DNA of 64,000 bases, from positions 4,712,001 to 4,776,000 of the forward strand of contig NZ_VFPL01000001.1 in NCBI RefSeq assembly GCF_006716645.1, written 5' to 3'. A program made the translations under genes and the position numbers. Each line of letters begins with the position of its first letter. Position 1 is the first letter of the stretch. The notes below the pieces were generated by a model that saw only the letters and a list, made by a program, of their open reading frames with translations, made no database searches and was not told where the DNA came from. Below are positions 24,647 through 30,713 of the stretch, piece after piece. This DNA is from Arcticibacter tournemirensis. Lineage in GTDB: Bacteria; Bacteroidota; Bacteroidia; Sphingobacteriales; Sphingobacteriaceae.

Positions 24647-25731
24647 AGTTTTATTTCGGTTAAGCAATCGTCTATAAAATTAAATCCCCAACCGGCGCCC
24701 TGCCTGGGGAAGGCGAAGCCATCTTTTACAAGCATCGGTTCATCAATCAAGGGGTCGATCCAGTCGAATGATTCAACTCCAAGTCCGTTTGGAATGGAAC
24801 ACACCAACGATACATCGTAATCTTTATAGTAATGAGGAAGAACCGGAACATGGTAACTATTTGCAAGTGCAGCACTTTCGCGCCAAGCCTCCACGCTGCC
24901 TATTCTGAGCAAATCAGGCTGCCAGATATCAATCGCCTTTCGCTGGAGCAGCTGAAGCAGCGGCAATGTATCATATTCCCTTTCTCCCATGGCCAGCGAA
25001 ATGCCTGTATGCTGTTTGAGCGACTGATACCCGTCGAAATCCTGATGATTCAAGGGCTCTTCAAACCAAAAAATATCGAGATCGTTAACGGCATTTGCAA
25101 GTTGAATGGCAGCAGGAAGGGTCATACCCTGATTAGCATCCATCATAATATTTATGCCGTTGCCTACAGCCTCGCGTACAAGCTTTAGCCGCTCAGCATC
25201 GGTTCGCCAGTCTGCCGATCCAACTTTAATTTTCACGGCGCTGAAACCTCTGCTTTTATATCCCGATACCTCTTCAATCAATTCATCGATAGAGTATGAG
25301 ATCCAGCCGCCGCTTCCATAGATTGAACATTTATCGCGGTACGTTCCCAAAAGTTTACCTACGGGTTGGTTCAAATATTTCCCCCAGGCATCCCACATAG
25401 CAATGTTAATAGCTGCCTGTGCCCAACGATTAATACCTTGGTTGCCAAAGTACTCAGATAAATTATTGAGCTTGTTAAATACTTGCCCCATCTCGTTCAC
25501 CGCGAAGCCCTTTACATGAGGCAGTAAGTCTCTAAAGGCTCCCCGTATTGCTTCCGGCGAATATTGAAAGGACAATAAATACGATTCGCCAACAACGCCG
25601 TTATCGAGCCGAAGGCGTAAAACAAGAAAGGAAATTTCATGCAGTGTATGCGTTGCATCGGCAATCGGCTTCTTTAGTGTCGCTGTCGCCTTATACAATT
25701 TGTAGTCGCGGATCGTTATAGCTGAACTCAT
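24643..25731 (-). CDS. Mandelate racemase/muconate lactonizing-type enolase-superfamily enzyme
   Basis: This 362-aa enzyme has the enolase-superfamily layout: an N-terminal capping domain (about 1-120) and a TIM barrel. The catalytic Lys pair is VKIKVG (Lys167, Lys169). The metal ligands are Asp198 (MMDANQG), Glu224 (WFEEPLNHQ) and Glu250 (MGEREY), and a late LPHYY histidine completes the site. The KxK pattern fits acid-sugar dehydratases, epimerases and cis,cis-muconate-type enzymes, so sugar-acid dehydration is the most likely role. It is translationally coupled to the SDR gene and divergent from a XylR-type regulator 82 bp away, which probably controls both. Confidence 0.88.
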   Translation of the reverse strand: MSSAITIRDYKLYKATATLKKPIADATHTLHEISFLVLRLRLDNGVVGESYLLSFQYSPEAIRGAFRDLLPHVKGFAVNEMGQVFNKLNNLSEYFGNQGINRWAQAAINIAMWDAWGKYLNQPVGKLLGTYRDKCSIYGSGGWISYSIDELIEEVSGYKSRGFSAVKIKVGSADWRTDAERLKLVREAVGNGINIMMDANQGMTLPAAIQLANAVNDLDIFWFEEPLNHQDFDGYQSLKQHTGISLAMGEREYDTLPLLQLLQRKAIDIWQPDLLRIGSVEAWRESAALANSYHVPVLPHYYKDYDVSLVCSIPNGLGVESFDWIDPLIDEPMLVKDGFAFPRQGAGWGFNFIDDCLTEIKL

Positions 25732-25813
25732 TTTATTTTTTTTTCAAATTTAGGTACGCCTCTATATTCAATAAAGCCTATTTTGGCTATTTTACCGCCA
25801 TTTATTACCCCCC

Positions 25814-26965
25814 ATGCCAAGAAAAAAAGTACTAGTTCATTTAGATTCCAGTCGCGGCTATAGTCGCGATCTGCTCCGTGGCATTTATGCTTACAACAAT
25901 AGTGTATCTCACTGGGACATCATTTTTGAGCCTGCCTACTTTCTTAAAAACAATAAAAAAAGAAACGATCTGGGCATAATAAAGCAGGTAAAACCGGATG
26001 GATGTATTCTGGAATTTGCAGAAAACGTTCCCGATCTCATCGCAATGAATATTCCAATCATTCAAACAACATCAGTGAATCTGGTAAAAAAGATTCCTTA
26101 TGTTAAAGGGAATTATGTATCCGACGCACATGTTGCGGCAGAATACTTCATAGGAAAGGGATTTAAGATTTTTGCCTTTTTCGGTATTGAGGGTCTGGAA
26201 TGGTCAGAAGAAAGAAAGAGCAACTTCCAAAAAATGACATTGGATTACGGTGGCGAGTTTTACGAATATTCGTTGAAAGGAGATGAAGCGGATGTTCTGT
26301 CGCACAACTTCGACGAGCTCGAAAACTGGCTGAAGCATTTACCTAAACCCGTAGGAATTCTATGTTGTAATGACGACTTCGGCCAGATACTTATCAATTC
26401 GTGCTCAGCTGCCGGGATAAAGGTTCCTCATGAAATCGCCGTGCTCGGAATCGACAATGATGAACTTCTCTGTAATATTACCCACCCTAATCTTTCGAGT
26501 ATTCGTCGCAATCATATAAAAACAGCAAACGCCATTTGCAGCAAATTGAACTGCATGATGGAGGGACAGAAACCTCCAGAAGAGATAATCTTTACGGAGG
26601 CTATGGAAGTCATTGAAAGGACCTCAACAGATACCATTGTTAACAGCGATCCTGATGTATCTAAGGCAATCTCTTTTATTGCTAATAACATACACCGTAC
26701 CCTAAAAACCAGCACCGTTGCAGAGCACGTTAACCTGTCGGTAAAGGTGCTGAACAGAAAATTCAAGGTCGGAAGTGGCAATACTATATCAGAAGAAATA
26801 CAGATGCGAAAGCTTTCGCGGTTCAAGCAGTTACTCCTTGCTAACCTAAGCGTTAAAGAGATAGCATTTGAACTTGGTTTTACCGAGATTAGTCATGTAA
26901 GCAGATGGTTCAGCAACCTGGAAGGGGTCGCACCAATGGAATGGAAAAAGAAATACGCGGGATAG
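25814..26965 (+). CDS. XylR-type transcriptional regulator: sugar-binding domain plus AraC HTH
   Basis: This 383-aa DNA-binding protein has a LacI/periplasmic-binding-like ligand domain (about 1-270: KVLVHLDSSRGYSRDLLRGI, CCNDDFGQILINSC, VLGIDNDELLCN) fused to a C-terminal AraC-type double helix-turn-helix (about 280-383: VNLSVKVLNRKFK and LGFTEISHVSRWFSNLEGVAPMEW). This order is that of XylR of E. coli, a sugar-activated regulator. It is transcribed away from the enolase-superfamily/SDR pair, so those genes are the likely targets, with a sugar or sugar acid as inducer. The start ATG at 25814 follows a C-rich stretch; the protein is complete. Confidence 0.92.
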   Translation: MPRKKVLVHLDSSRGYSRDLLRGIYAYNNSVSHWDIIFEPAYFLKNNKKRNDLGIIKQVKPDGCILEFAENVPDLIAMNIPIIQTTSVNLVKKIPYVKGNYVSDAHVAAEYFIGKGFKIFAFFGIEGLEWSEERKSNFQKMTLDYGGEFYEYSLKGDEADVLSHNFDELENWLKHLPKPVGILCCNDDFGQILINSCSAAGIKVPHEIAVLGIDNDELLCNITHPNLSSIRRNHIKTANAICSKLNCMMEGQKPPEEIIFTEAMEVIERTSTDTIVNSDPDVSKAISFIANNIHRTLKTSTVAEHVNLSVKVLNRKFKVGSGNTISEEIQMRKLSRFKQLLLANLSVKEIAFELGFTEISHVSRWFSNLEGVAPMEWKKKYAG

Positions 26966-26987
26966 AGATGTATCTTCAGAAATTATG

Positions 26988-27062
26988 TGGGAATTACTGG
27001 GTTCGAACCAGTGACCCCTACCTTGTCGAGGTAGTGCTCTAAACCAGCTGAGCTAAACTCCC
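26988..27062 (-). tRNA. tRNA-Val (anticodon GAC)
   Basis: On the minus strand the sequence folds as a tRNA. The acceptor stem is GGGAGTT/AATTCCC with one G-U pair, the D arm carries AGCTCAGCTGG, the anticodon stem CTACC/GGTAG holds the loop TCGACAA (anticodon GAC), and the T arm is CTGGTTCGAACCCAG. The discriminator base is A, and CCA is not encoded. It lies only 2 nt after the T-run of a hairpin that follows tRNA-Phe. Confidence 0.93.
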
Positions 27063-27064
27063 TG

Positions 27065-27095
27065 AATAAAAAAACCTCAGATTTCTCTGAGGTTT
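27065..27095 (-). terminator. Hairpin with T-run between the two tRNA genes
   Basis: AAACCTCAG (27095-27087 on the minus strand) pairs perfectly with CTGAGGTTT (27080-27072) around a 6-nt loop, and a T-rich run follows on the minus strand (27071-27065). It is a normal intrinsic terminator for tRNA-Phe but sits directly in front of tRNA-Val. Confidence 0.8.
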
Positions 27096-27096
27096 G

Positions 27097-27169
27097 TGGT
27101 ATCAGCTGGAATCGAACCAGCGACACAAGGATTTTCAGTCCTTTGCTCTACCAACTGAGCTATGATACC
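27097..27169 (-). tRNA. tRNA-Phe (anticodon GAA)
   Basis: This is a minus-strand cloverleaf: acceptor GGTATCA/TGATACC, D arm AGCTCAGTTGGTAGAGC, anticodon stem AAGGA/TCCTT with loop CTGAAAA (anticodon GAA), and T arm CTGGTTCGATTCCAG. The discriminator is A and CCA is not encoded. A TATTTTTG box lies 20 nt upstream. Confidence 0.95.
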
Positions 27170-27188
27170 ATCCCGTTGTTTGGGACTG

Positions 27189-27196
27189 CAAAAATA
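27189..27196 (-). promoter_or_regulatory. -7 promoter box for the tRNA-Phe/Val transcript
   Basis: TATTTTTG on the minus strand is an exact TAnnTTTG match, 20 nt before the tRNA-Phe 5' end. A clear -33 TTG is not seen at the expected distance. Confidence 0.6.
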
Positions 27197-27335
27197 GATT
27201 CTTTTTCGGTTTATTAAAACATTTTTTAAAAAAAAATGAACCCTTTTTACCGGATCTTACATTCTAAGCTGATAATTAGAATCTTATCAACAAAATAAAA
27301 TCGTTCATAAAAAGCACTTTTCCTCAAAATCCCTT

Positions 27336-27821
27336 CTATTCAATCCGATCCTGCTTAAAACTTTCTAAATAACGATTCAGAGTATCAAGTTGCTCTGGCT
27401 CCATATTTACTACAGGAAGTTTCAGCGATGTCGCCATTGAATCAACATTTCCTTTCCGGTCATTATAAGTCTGCACGATAATATCATCCGCTTTCGTTTT
27501 CAATATGATATATCCTGAGCCGACAGTACCGAGATAAGTCATGGCATTCAGTCTTGACAAATTAAACGAAAAGTACTCCTGTTTACCGTTCGGGTAATAT
27601 TTCCTTAAACGGAGAAAACCCACTTCGCTAATATTTAGCTCCCACTTTTTTAGCTTCGTTCCTTCAGATGCATTAAAACGTCCTGCAATACAATGATGGA
27701 TCCATTCGATCGTCTGTTGATCAGAGACACTTCTTTTCCAGCCGGACAAGAGGACAATGCAGAAAATCAATCCCGTTTTTATAAGGAAAACTGCCGCGCG
27801 CTTTTTACAAAGAGAAAACAT
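27336..27821 (-). CDS. Hypothetical secreted or membrane-anchored protein, about 161 aa
   Basis: I do not recognise this protein. With the ATG at 27821 it has a basic then hydrophobic N-terminus (CKKRAAVFLIKTGLIFCIVLLSGW) that looks like a signal peptide or anchor. A globular region of about 130 residues follows, rich in beta-strand-like stretches (FLRLRKYYPNGKQEYFSFNLS, GSGYIILKTKADDIIVQTYND). The frame can be extended to an ATG at 27872, but that would put an extra hydrophobic stretch before the basic residues and leave no room for a promoter before the divergent gene at 27874. The C-terminus is charged (ESFKQDRIE). It is likely a periplasmic protein of unknown role. Confidence 0.6.
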   Translation of the reverse strand: MFSLCKKRAAVFLIKTGLIFCIVLLSGWKRSVSDQQTIEWIHHCIAGRFNASEGTKLKKWELNISEVGFLRLRKYYPNGKQEYFSFNLSRLNAMTYLGTVGSGYIILKTKADDIIVQTYNDRKGNVDSMATSLKLPVVNMEPEQLDTLNRYLESFKQDRIE

Positions 27822-27873
27822 ACAGGACTTAAATAACAAGAGCACCAAATTAAGAAATTCGTAGATTTGCAAT

Positions 27874-28356
27874 ATGGAAATTTCTGAAAATTCGAGAGTA
27901 TGGATCTATCAGGCAAACAGGCCTTTTAACGGGCCCGAACAAAGCCGGATAGAACAGGTATTAGGCGATTTTGTTAAGGGATGGGACGCACACGGACATA
28001 AGCTGGCTTCAGGATATGAAATTCGTTATGGTCGCTTCGTGATCCTGATGGTAGACGAATCGGTAACGGCTGCAAGCGGATGCTCGATCGACAAATCGTC
28101 CAATATCATCCGACAGATTGAGCAGGAATTCGGGGTAAATCTCTTTGACCGTTTTAATATGGCATACCGTAAAGATAATGAGGTGGTCTCCTGCAGCAGA
28201 AGTGAGTTCGAAGCACTGTTGCAGCAGGGGGTGATCAACGAGAATACCGTTGTATTTAATAATACAGTGCAAACAAAAAAAGAATTAGATTCCTCCTGGG
28301 AAGTTCCTTTCAAAGAAAGTTGGCATTCGCGCTTCTTTCAGCAGAGTGTTTCATAA
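27874..28356 (+). CDS. Conserved Bacteroidota protein, 160 aa (often misnamed ABC transporter ATPase)
   Basis: This 160-aa cytoplasmic protein starts ISENSRVWIYQANRPFNGPEQ. It has the conserved core FVKGWDAHGHKL, YEIRYGRFVILMVDE and ASGCSIDKSSN, with a Cys/Ser-Asp pattern kept across Bacteroidota. I recall homologues being labelled 'ABC transporter ATPase', but it has no Walker motif and is far too short, so that label is not supported. The true function is unknown to me. A truncated YciI-like frame begins one base after its stop codon, which suggests the two were once one operon. The neighbour on the other side is divergent. Confidence 0.8.
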   Translation: MEISENSRVWIYQANRPFNGPEQSRIEQVLGDFVKGWDAHGHKLASGYEIRYGRFVILMVDESVTAASGCSIDKSSNIIRQIEQEFGVNLFDRFNMAYRKDNEVVSCSRSEFEALLQQGVINENTVVFNNTVQTKKELDSSWEVPFKESWHSRFFQQSVS

Positions 28357-28357
28357 A

Positions 28358-28456
28358 ATGTTCATTATCGATTTAATCTATATAGCTCCGCTTGAGTTAA
28401 TCGACGAAGCTATGCCCGAACATGTTGAGTACCTTTATAGCTTACTTTTGAATTAA
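28358..28456 (+). pseudogene. Truncated YciI-like gene remnant
   Basis: ATG at 28358, one base after the preceding stop codon, opens a 32-codon frame MFIIDLIYIAPLELIDEAMP, then EHVEYLYSLLLN and TAA at 28454-28456. The first 28 or so residues match the typical start of YciI-related proteins (about 95 aa: first beta-strand, the DxxMPEH helix). The rest of the domain is missing. The stop overlaps the 3' end of the convergent mtgA gene by 4 bp, so the missing part was lost rather than simply frameshifted in place. It is too short to fold as the YciI dimer. Confidence 0.6.
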
Positions 28457-29181
28457 TCGAACGCTTGCTTTCTTACAATTCGCATATTTCTACGAATAAG
28501 AGAGCTTTTATACAATATATACCTGGTGGGATGCTTAGGCGTCCACTTTCTCGGATTAGGAAATACAGCAACGAGGAGCGACGCCTGTCTTTTCGTTAAC
28601 CGCTCAGATGATTTATTGTAATATTCCCGACAAGCTGCTTCAGCTCCATAAATTCCATCGCCCATTTCTATGACATTCAGGTAAACCTCAAGAATACGTT
28701 CTTTACTCCAGAACACTTCGATAAGAACGGTGAAATACGCTTCAAAACCTTTTCTAAGCCACGACCGCCCGGGCCATAGAAAAACGTTCTTGGCTGTCTG
28801 CTGACTAATGGTACTACCTCCCCTCATAGGTTTACCGGCTTTATTTTTAAGGTAGGCTTTTTGTATGGCATTAGGATCGAAACCCCAGTGATTCATAAAA
28901 CCAGCATCTTCGCCCGCTATGGCCGAATATTTTAAATTATCCGACATCTCGTTGAAATCACGCCATTCCTTTTCCAGCTTCCACGTTTTGCCATCGGCCT
29001 TACGTTCGAACCCTCGCTGGAGCATTAGCCATGTTACCGGTGGGTTGATAAAGCGATAGGCGATCACCCACAGGATTGATAAGGAAAAGAAATACAATAT
29101 TACCTTTTTTACTATCCTTAATAAATTGGGGAACCATTTAACTGAGGTACTTCGGGAAGGCTTTCGATTTTTCCTGGACAT
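28453..29181 (-). CDS. mtgA: Monofunctional peptidoglycan glycosyltransferase MtgA (GT51)
   Basis: This 242-aa membrane-anchored enzyme polymerises lipid II into glycan strands at the outer face of the inner membrane. A basic N-terminus and one membrane helix (about residues 22-42) precede the GT51 domain. The domain has the catalytic Glu in AIAGEDAGFMNHWGFD, the GGSTISQQTAKN motif, the second Glu region KERILEVYLNVIEMGDGIYG and the AEAACREYYNKS segment. There is no transpeptidase domain, which separates it from class A PBPs. ATG at 29181 was chosen over the upstream GTG at 29190, which sits next to the rplI terminator. Confidence 0.93.
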   Translation of the reverse strand: MSRKNRKPSRSTSVKWFPNLLRIVKKVILYFFSLSILWVIAYRFINPPVTWLMLQRGFERKADGKTWKLEKEWRDFNEMSDNLKYSAIAGEDAGFMNHWGFDPNAIQKAYLKNKAGKPMRGGSTISQQTAKNVFLWPGRSWLRKGFEAYFTVLIEVFWSKERILEVYLNVIEMGDGIYGAEAACREYYNKSSERLTKRQASLLVAVFPNPRKWTPKHPTRYILYKSSLIRRNMRIVRKQAFD

Positions 29182-29198
29182 TTCTGGCACAAAAATAA

Positions 29199-29226
29199 AA
29201 AAGGCGCCCTGAAAAGAGCGCCTTTT
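29199..29226 (-). terminator. Rho-independent terminator of the rpsF-rpsR-rplI operon
   Basis: On the minus strand AAGGCGC (29224-29218) pairs with GCGCCTT (29207-29201) across a 10-nt loop, flanked by A and T runs that make it work well in this direction. It ends 18 bp before the mtgA ATG. Confidence 0.85.
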
Positions 29227-29246
29227 TTAAATAATATCTGCTGACG

Positions 29247-29690
29247 TTATTCCGCTACAACTTCAAAAGGAACCTGTACTTTCACTTCTTTATGAAGATT
29301 AAGGTTGGCTACATATTCACCAACAAATTTAGGTTCTGTTTCAAAAGTGATCCGGCGACGGTCAACTTCAAATCCTTCTCTCTTAAGAGCGTCAGCTACC
29401 TGAATGGTATTAACAGCACCGAAGATCTTGCCACTTTCACCAGCTTTAGCGCCAATGGTAAGCTTAACACCTTCTAAACGGGCAGCAACCGCAAGAGCAT
29501 CATTCTTGATCTTTTCCTGCTTGAACTGTGCCTGTTTTAAGTTTTCCGCTAACACCTTCTTTGCCGACTCTGTTGCTAAAGCAGCGAAGCCTTTTGGAAT
29601 AAGGTAGTTACGTCCATAACCAGGCTTAACGTTTACTACATCGTCTTTCTCGCCGAGGTTTTTAATATCCTGTTTTAAAATAATTTCCAT
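29247..29690 (-). CDS. rplI: 50S ribosomal protein bL9
   Basis: This is ribosomal protein bL9, 147 aa, the normal length. The N-terminal rRNA-binding domain starts MEIILKQDIKNLGEKDDVVNVKPGYGRNYLIPKG; the GYxRNYLxPxG stretch is the bL9 signature. A long connecting helix (about 45-75) joins a C-terminal domain with GKIFGAVNTIQVADAL. It is the last gene of the rpsF-rpsR-rplI operon, 16 bp after rpsR, with a strong terminator after it. Expression follows the ribosomal operon promoter upstream of rpsF. Nothing unusual is seen in the protein. Confidence 0.98.
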   Translation of the reverse strand: MEIILKQDIKNLGEKDDVVNVKPGYGRNYLIPKGFAALATESAKKVLAENLKQAQFKQEKIKNDALAVAARLEGVKLTIGAKAGESGKIFGAVNTIQVADALKREGFEVDRRRITFETEPKFVGEYVANLNLHKEVKVQVPFEVVAE

Positions 29691-29706
29691 GTTGCTTTAC
29701 CTCCGC

Positions 29707-29970
29707 TTATTTTAATGAGTCAGTAACATAAGGTAATATACCAATATGGCGGGCACGTTTAACTGCCTGAGCAACTTTACGCTGAAACTTCAGAGAAGTT
29801 CCGGTTAAACGGCGTGGTAATACTTTACCCTGATCGTTGATAAACTTCAAAAGGAAGTTAGCATCTTTATAATCAATGTACTTGATTCCGTTTTTCTTAA
29901 AACGGCAATATTTCTTACGTGTATCCTCTACTTTAGGGGCAGTAACGTATTGAATTTGTTCTCTTGCCAT
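29707..29970 (-). CDS. rpsR: 30S ribosomal protein bS18
   Basis: This is ribosomal protein bS18, 87 aa. The core reads KKYCRFKKNGIKYIDYKDANFL, then RRLTGTSLKFQRKVAQAVKRARHIGILPY, which is diagnostic. The single cysteine in YCRF fits a zinc-free form. The protein binds bS6 in the platform of the 30S subunit, and its gene starts at the stop of rpsF (shared base at 29970), so the two partners are translationally coupled. The operon order rpsF-rpsR-rplI without priB or ssb between them is common in Bacteroidota. Confidence 0.98.
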   Translation of the reverse strand: MAREQIQYVTAPKVEDTRKKYCRFKKNGIKYIDYKDANFLLKFINDQGKVLPRRLTGTSLKFQRKVAQAVKRARHIGILPYVTDSLK

Positions 29971-30344
29971 TATCCTGCTACCTCCTCAGTTGATGTTTCT
30001 GGTTTAGCTTTTTTCTGGAAAGCACCGCTGTGTTTTCTTTCGTTGTAGATCACCGCATGTTTGTCGAGTGCTACGGTTAAGAAACGCATGATACGCTCAT
30101 CACGTTTGTATTCAACCTCCAGTTTGCTGATTAATTCACCCGGAGCCCTGAATTCAGTTAGGTGATAGTATCCTGTAGTTTTCTTCTGAATAGGATACGC
30201 AAGTTTCTTCAAACCCCAATTGTCCTCATGAACAATCTCGGCTCCGTTATCTGTAAGTACACCGCGAAATTTGGTAATTACCTCTTTTGCAGCATCATCA
30301 GATAACAACGGGGTCAGAATGATTACTGTTTCGTACTGTTGCAT
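29970..30344 (-). CDS. rpsF: 30S ribosomal protein bS6
   Basis: This is ribosomal protein bS6, 124 aa. The start QQYETVIILTPLLSDDAAKEV and the motif WGLKKLAYPIQKKTTGYYHL are typical, followed by ELEVEYKRDERIMRFLTVALDKHA-like sequence. An extended Lys/Glu-rich tail (ERKHSGAFQKKAKPETSTEEVAG) is usual in this phylum. It is the first gene of the operon. The promoter TTG-N20-TACATTTG lies 44-74 bp upstream, with the TTG sitting inside a GTATCAAG repeat array, so a dispersed repeat contributes part of the promoter. The bS6:bS18 complex can regulate its own mRNA in some bacteria; no such hairpin was verified here. Confidence 0.98.
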   Translation of the reverse strand: MQQYETVIILTPLLSDDAAKEVITKFRGVLTDNGAEIVHEDNWGLKKLAYPIQKKTTGYYHLTEFRAPGELISKLEVEYKRDERIMRFLTVALDKHAVIYNERKHSGAFQKKAKPETSTEEVAG

Positions 30345-30387
30345 TTTATTAATTAATTTTCAATTATTTATCCCTGTTAAGGGAGCG

Positions 30388-30418
30388 CAAATGTAGGAAT
30401 AATATCTATAAGTATCAA
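30388..30418 (-). promoter_or_regulatory. Promoter of the rpsF operon
   Basis: On the minus strand TTG (30418-30416) is followed after 20 nt by TACATTTG (30395-30388), an exact match to the Bacteroidota -33/-7 promoter. The -33 TTG is part of the CTTGATAC repeat array at 30410-30440. Confidence 0.75.
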
Positions 30419-30440
30419 GTATCAAGACACAAGTATCAAG
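30410..30440. repeat. GTATCAAG repeat cluster 1 (upstream of rpsF)
   Basis: AAGTATCAAG occurs as a tandem pair and again after a GACAC spacer, giving three GTATCAAG units in 31 bp. Related clusters in opposite or mixed orientation lie at 30598-30650 and 32561-32640. The dispersed, imperfect units look like an intergenic repeat family. Confidence 0.75.
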
Positions 30441-30597
30441 AGAGAATGCAAGAAATTAGAACCAAGCTCAAAACCCAATGTAACTCTTTTTTACTTCTCA
30501 ACCCTCAGTCTGTGTATAATTTGCCACCTATAGCGCTCATCTCTTAAATATCTACACCCATAACTTTCTTGCTATGCATCTGGTAATCCTTACCCCC

Positions 30598-30650
30598 TGA
30601 TACTTGTGACTTGATTCTTGATACTAGTGTCTTGATTCCTGATACTTGAA
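30598..30650. repeat. CTTGATAC repeat cluster 2 (upstream of dnaX)
   Basis: TGATACTTGTGACTTGATTC and further TTGATACTAG, GTCTTGATTC and TGATACTTG units form the reverse complement of cluster 1. The two clusters, about 160 bp apart, could pair as a long imperfect stem in RNA or DNA. Confidence 0.7.
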
Positions 30651-30713
30651 ACCCGCTACCTGATCTATTCTTCCCTCTTGCACATCCACAGGCTTCTTCC
30701 TATCTTAGTGCCG

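Noticed and set aside
27874-28356. ABC transporter ATPase function for the 160-aa protein
   Set aside because: There is no Walker A, signature or Walker B motif, and the protein is too short for a nucleotide-binding domain.
30410-30650. GTATCAAG clusters as CRISPR repeats
   Set aside because: Units are only 8-10 bp, irregularly spaced and in both orientations, with no spacers of constant length.
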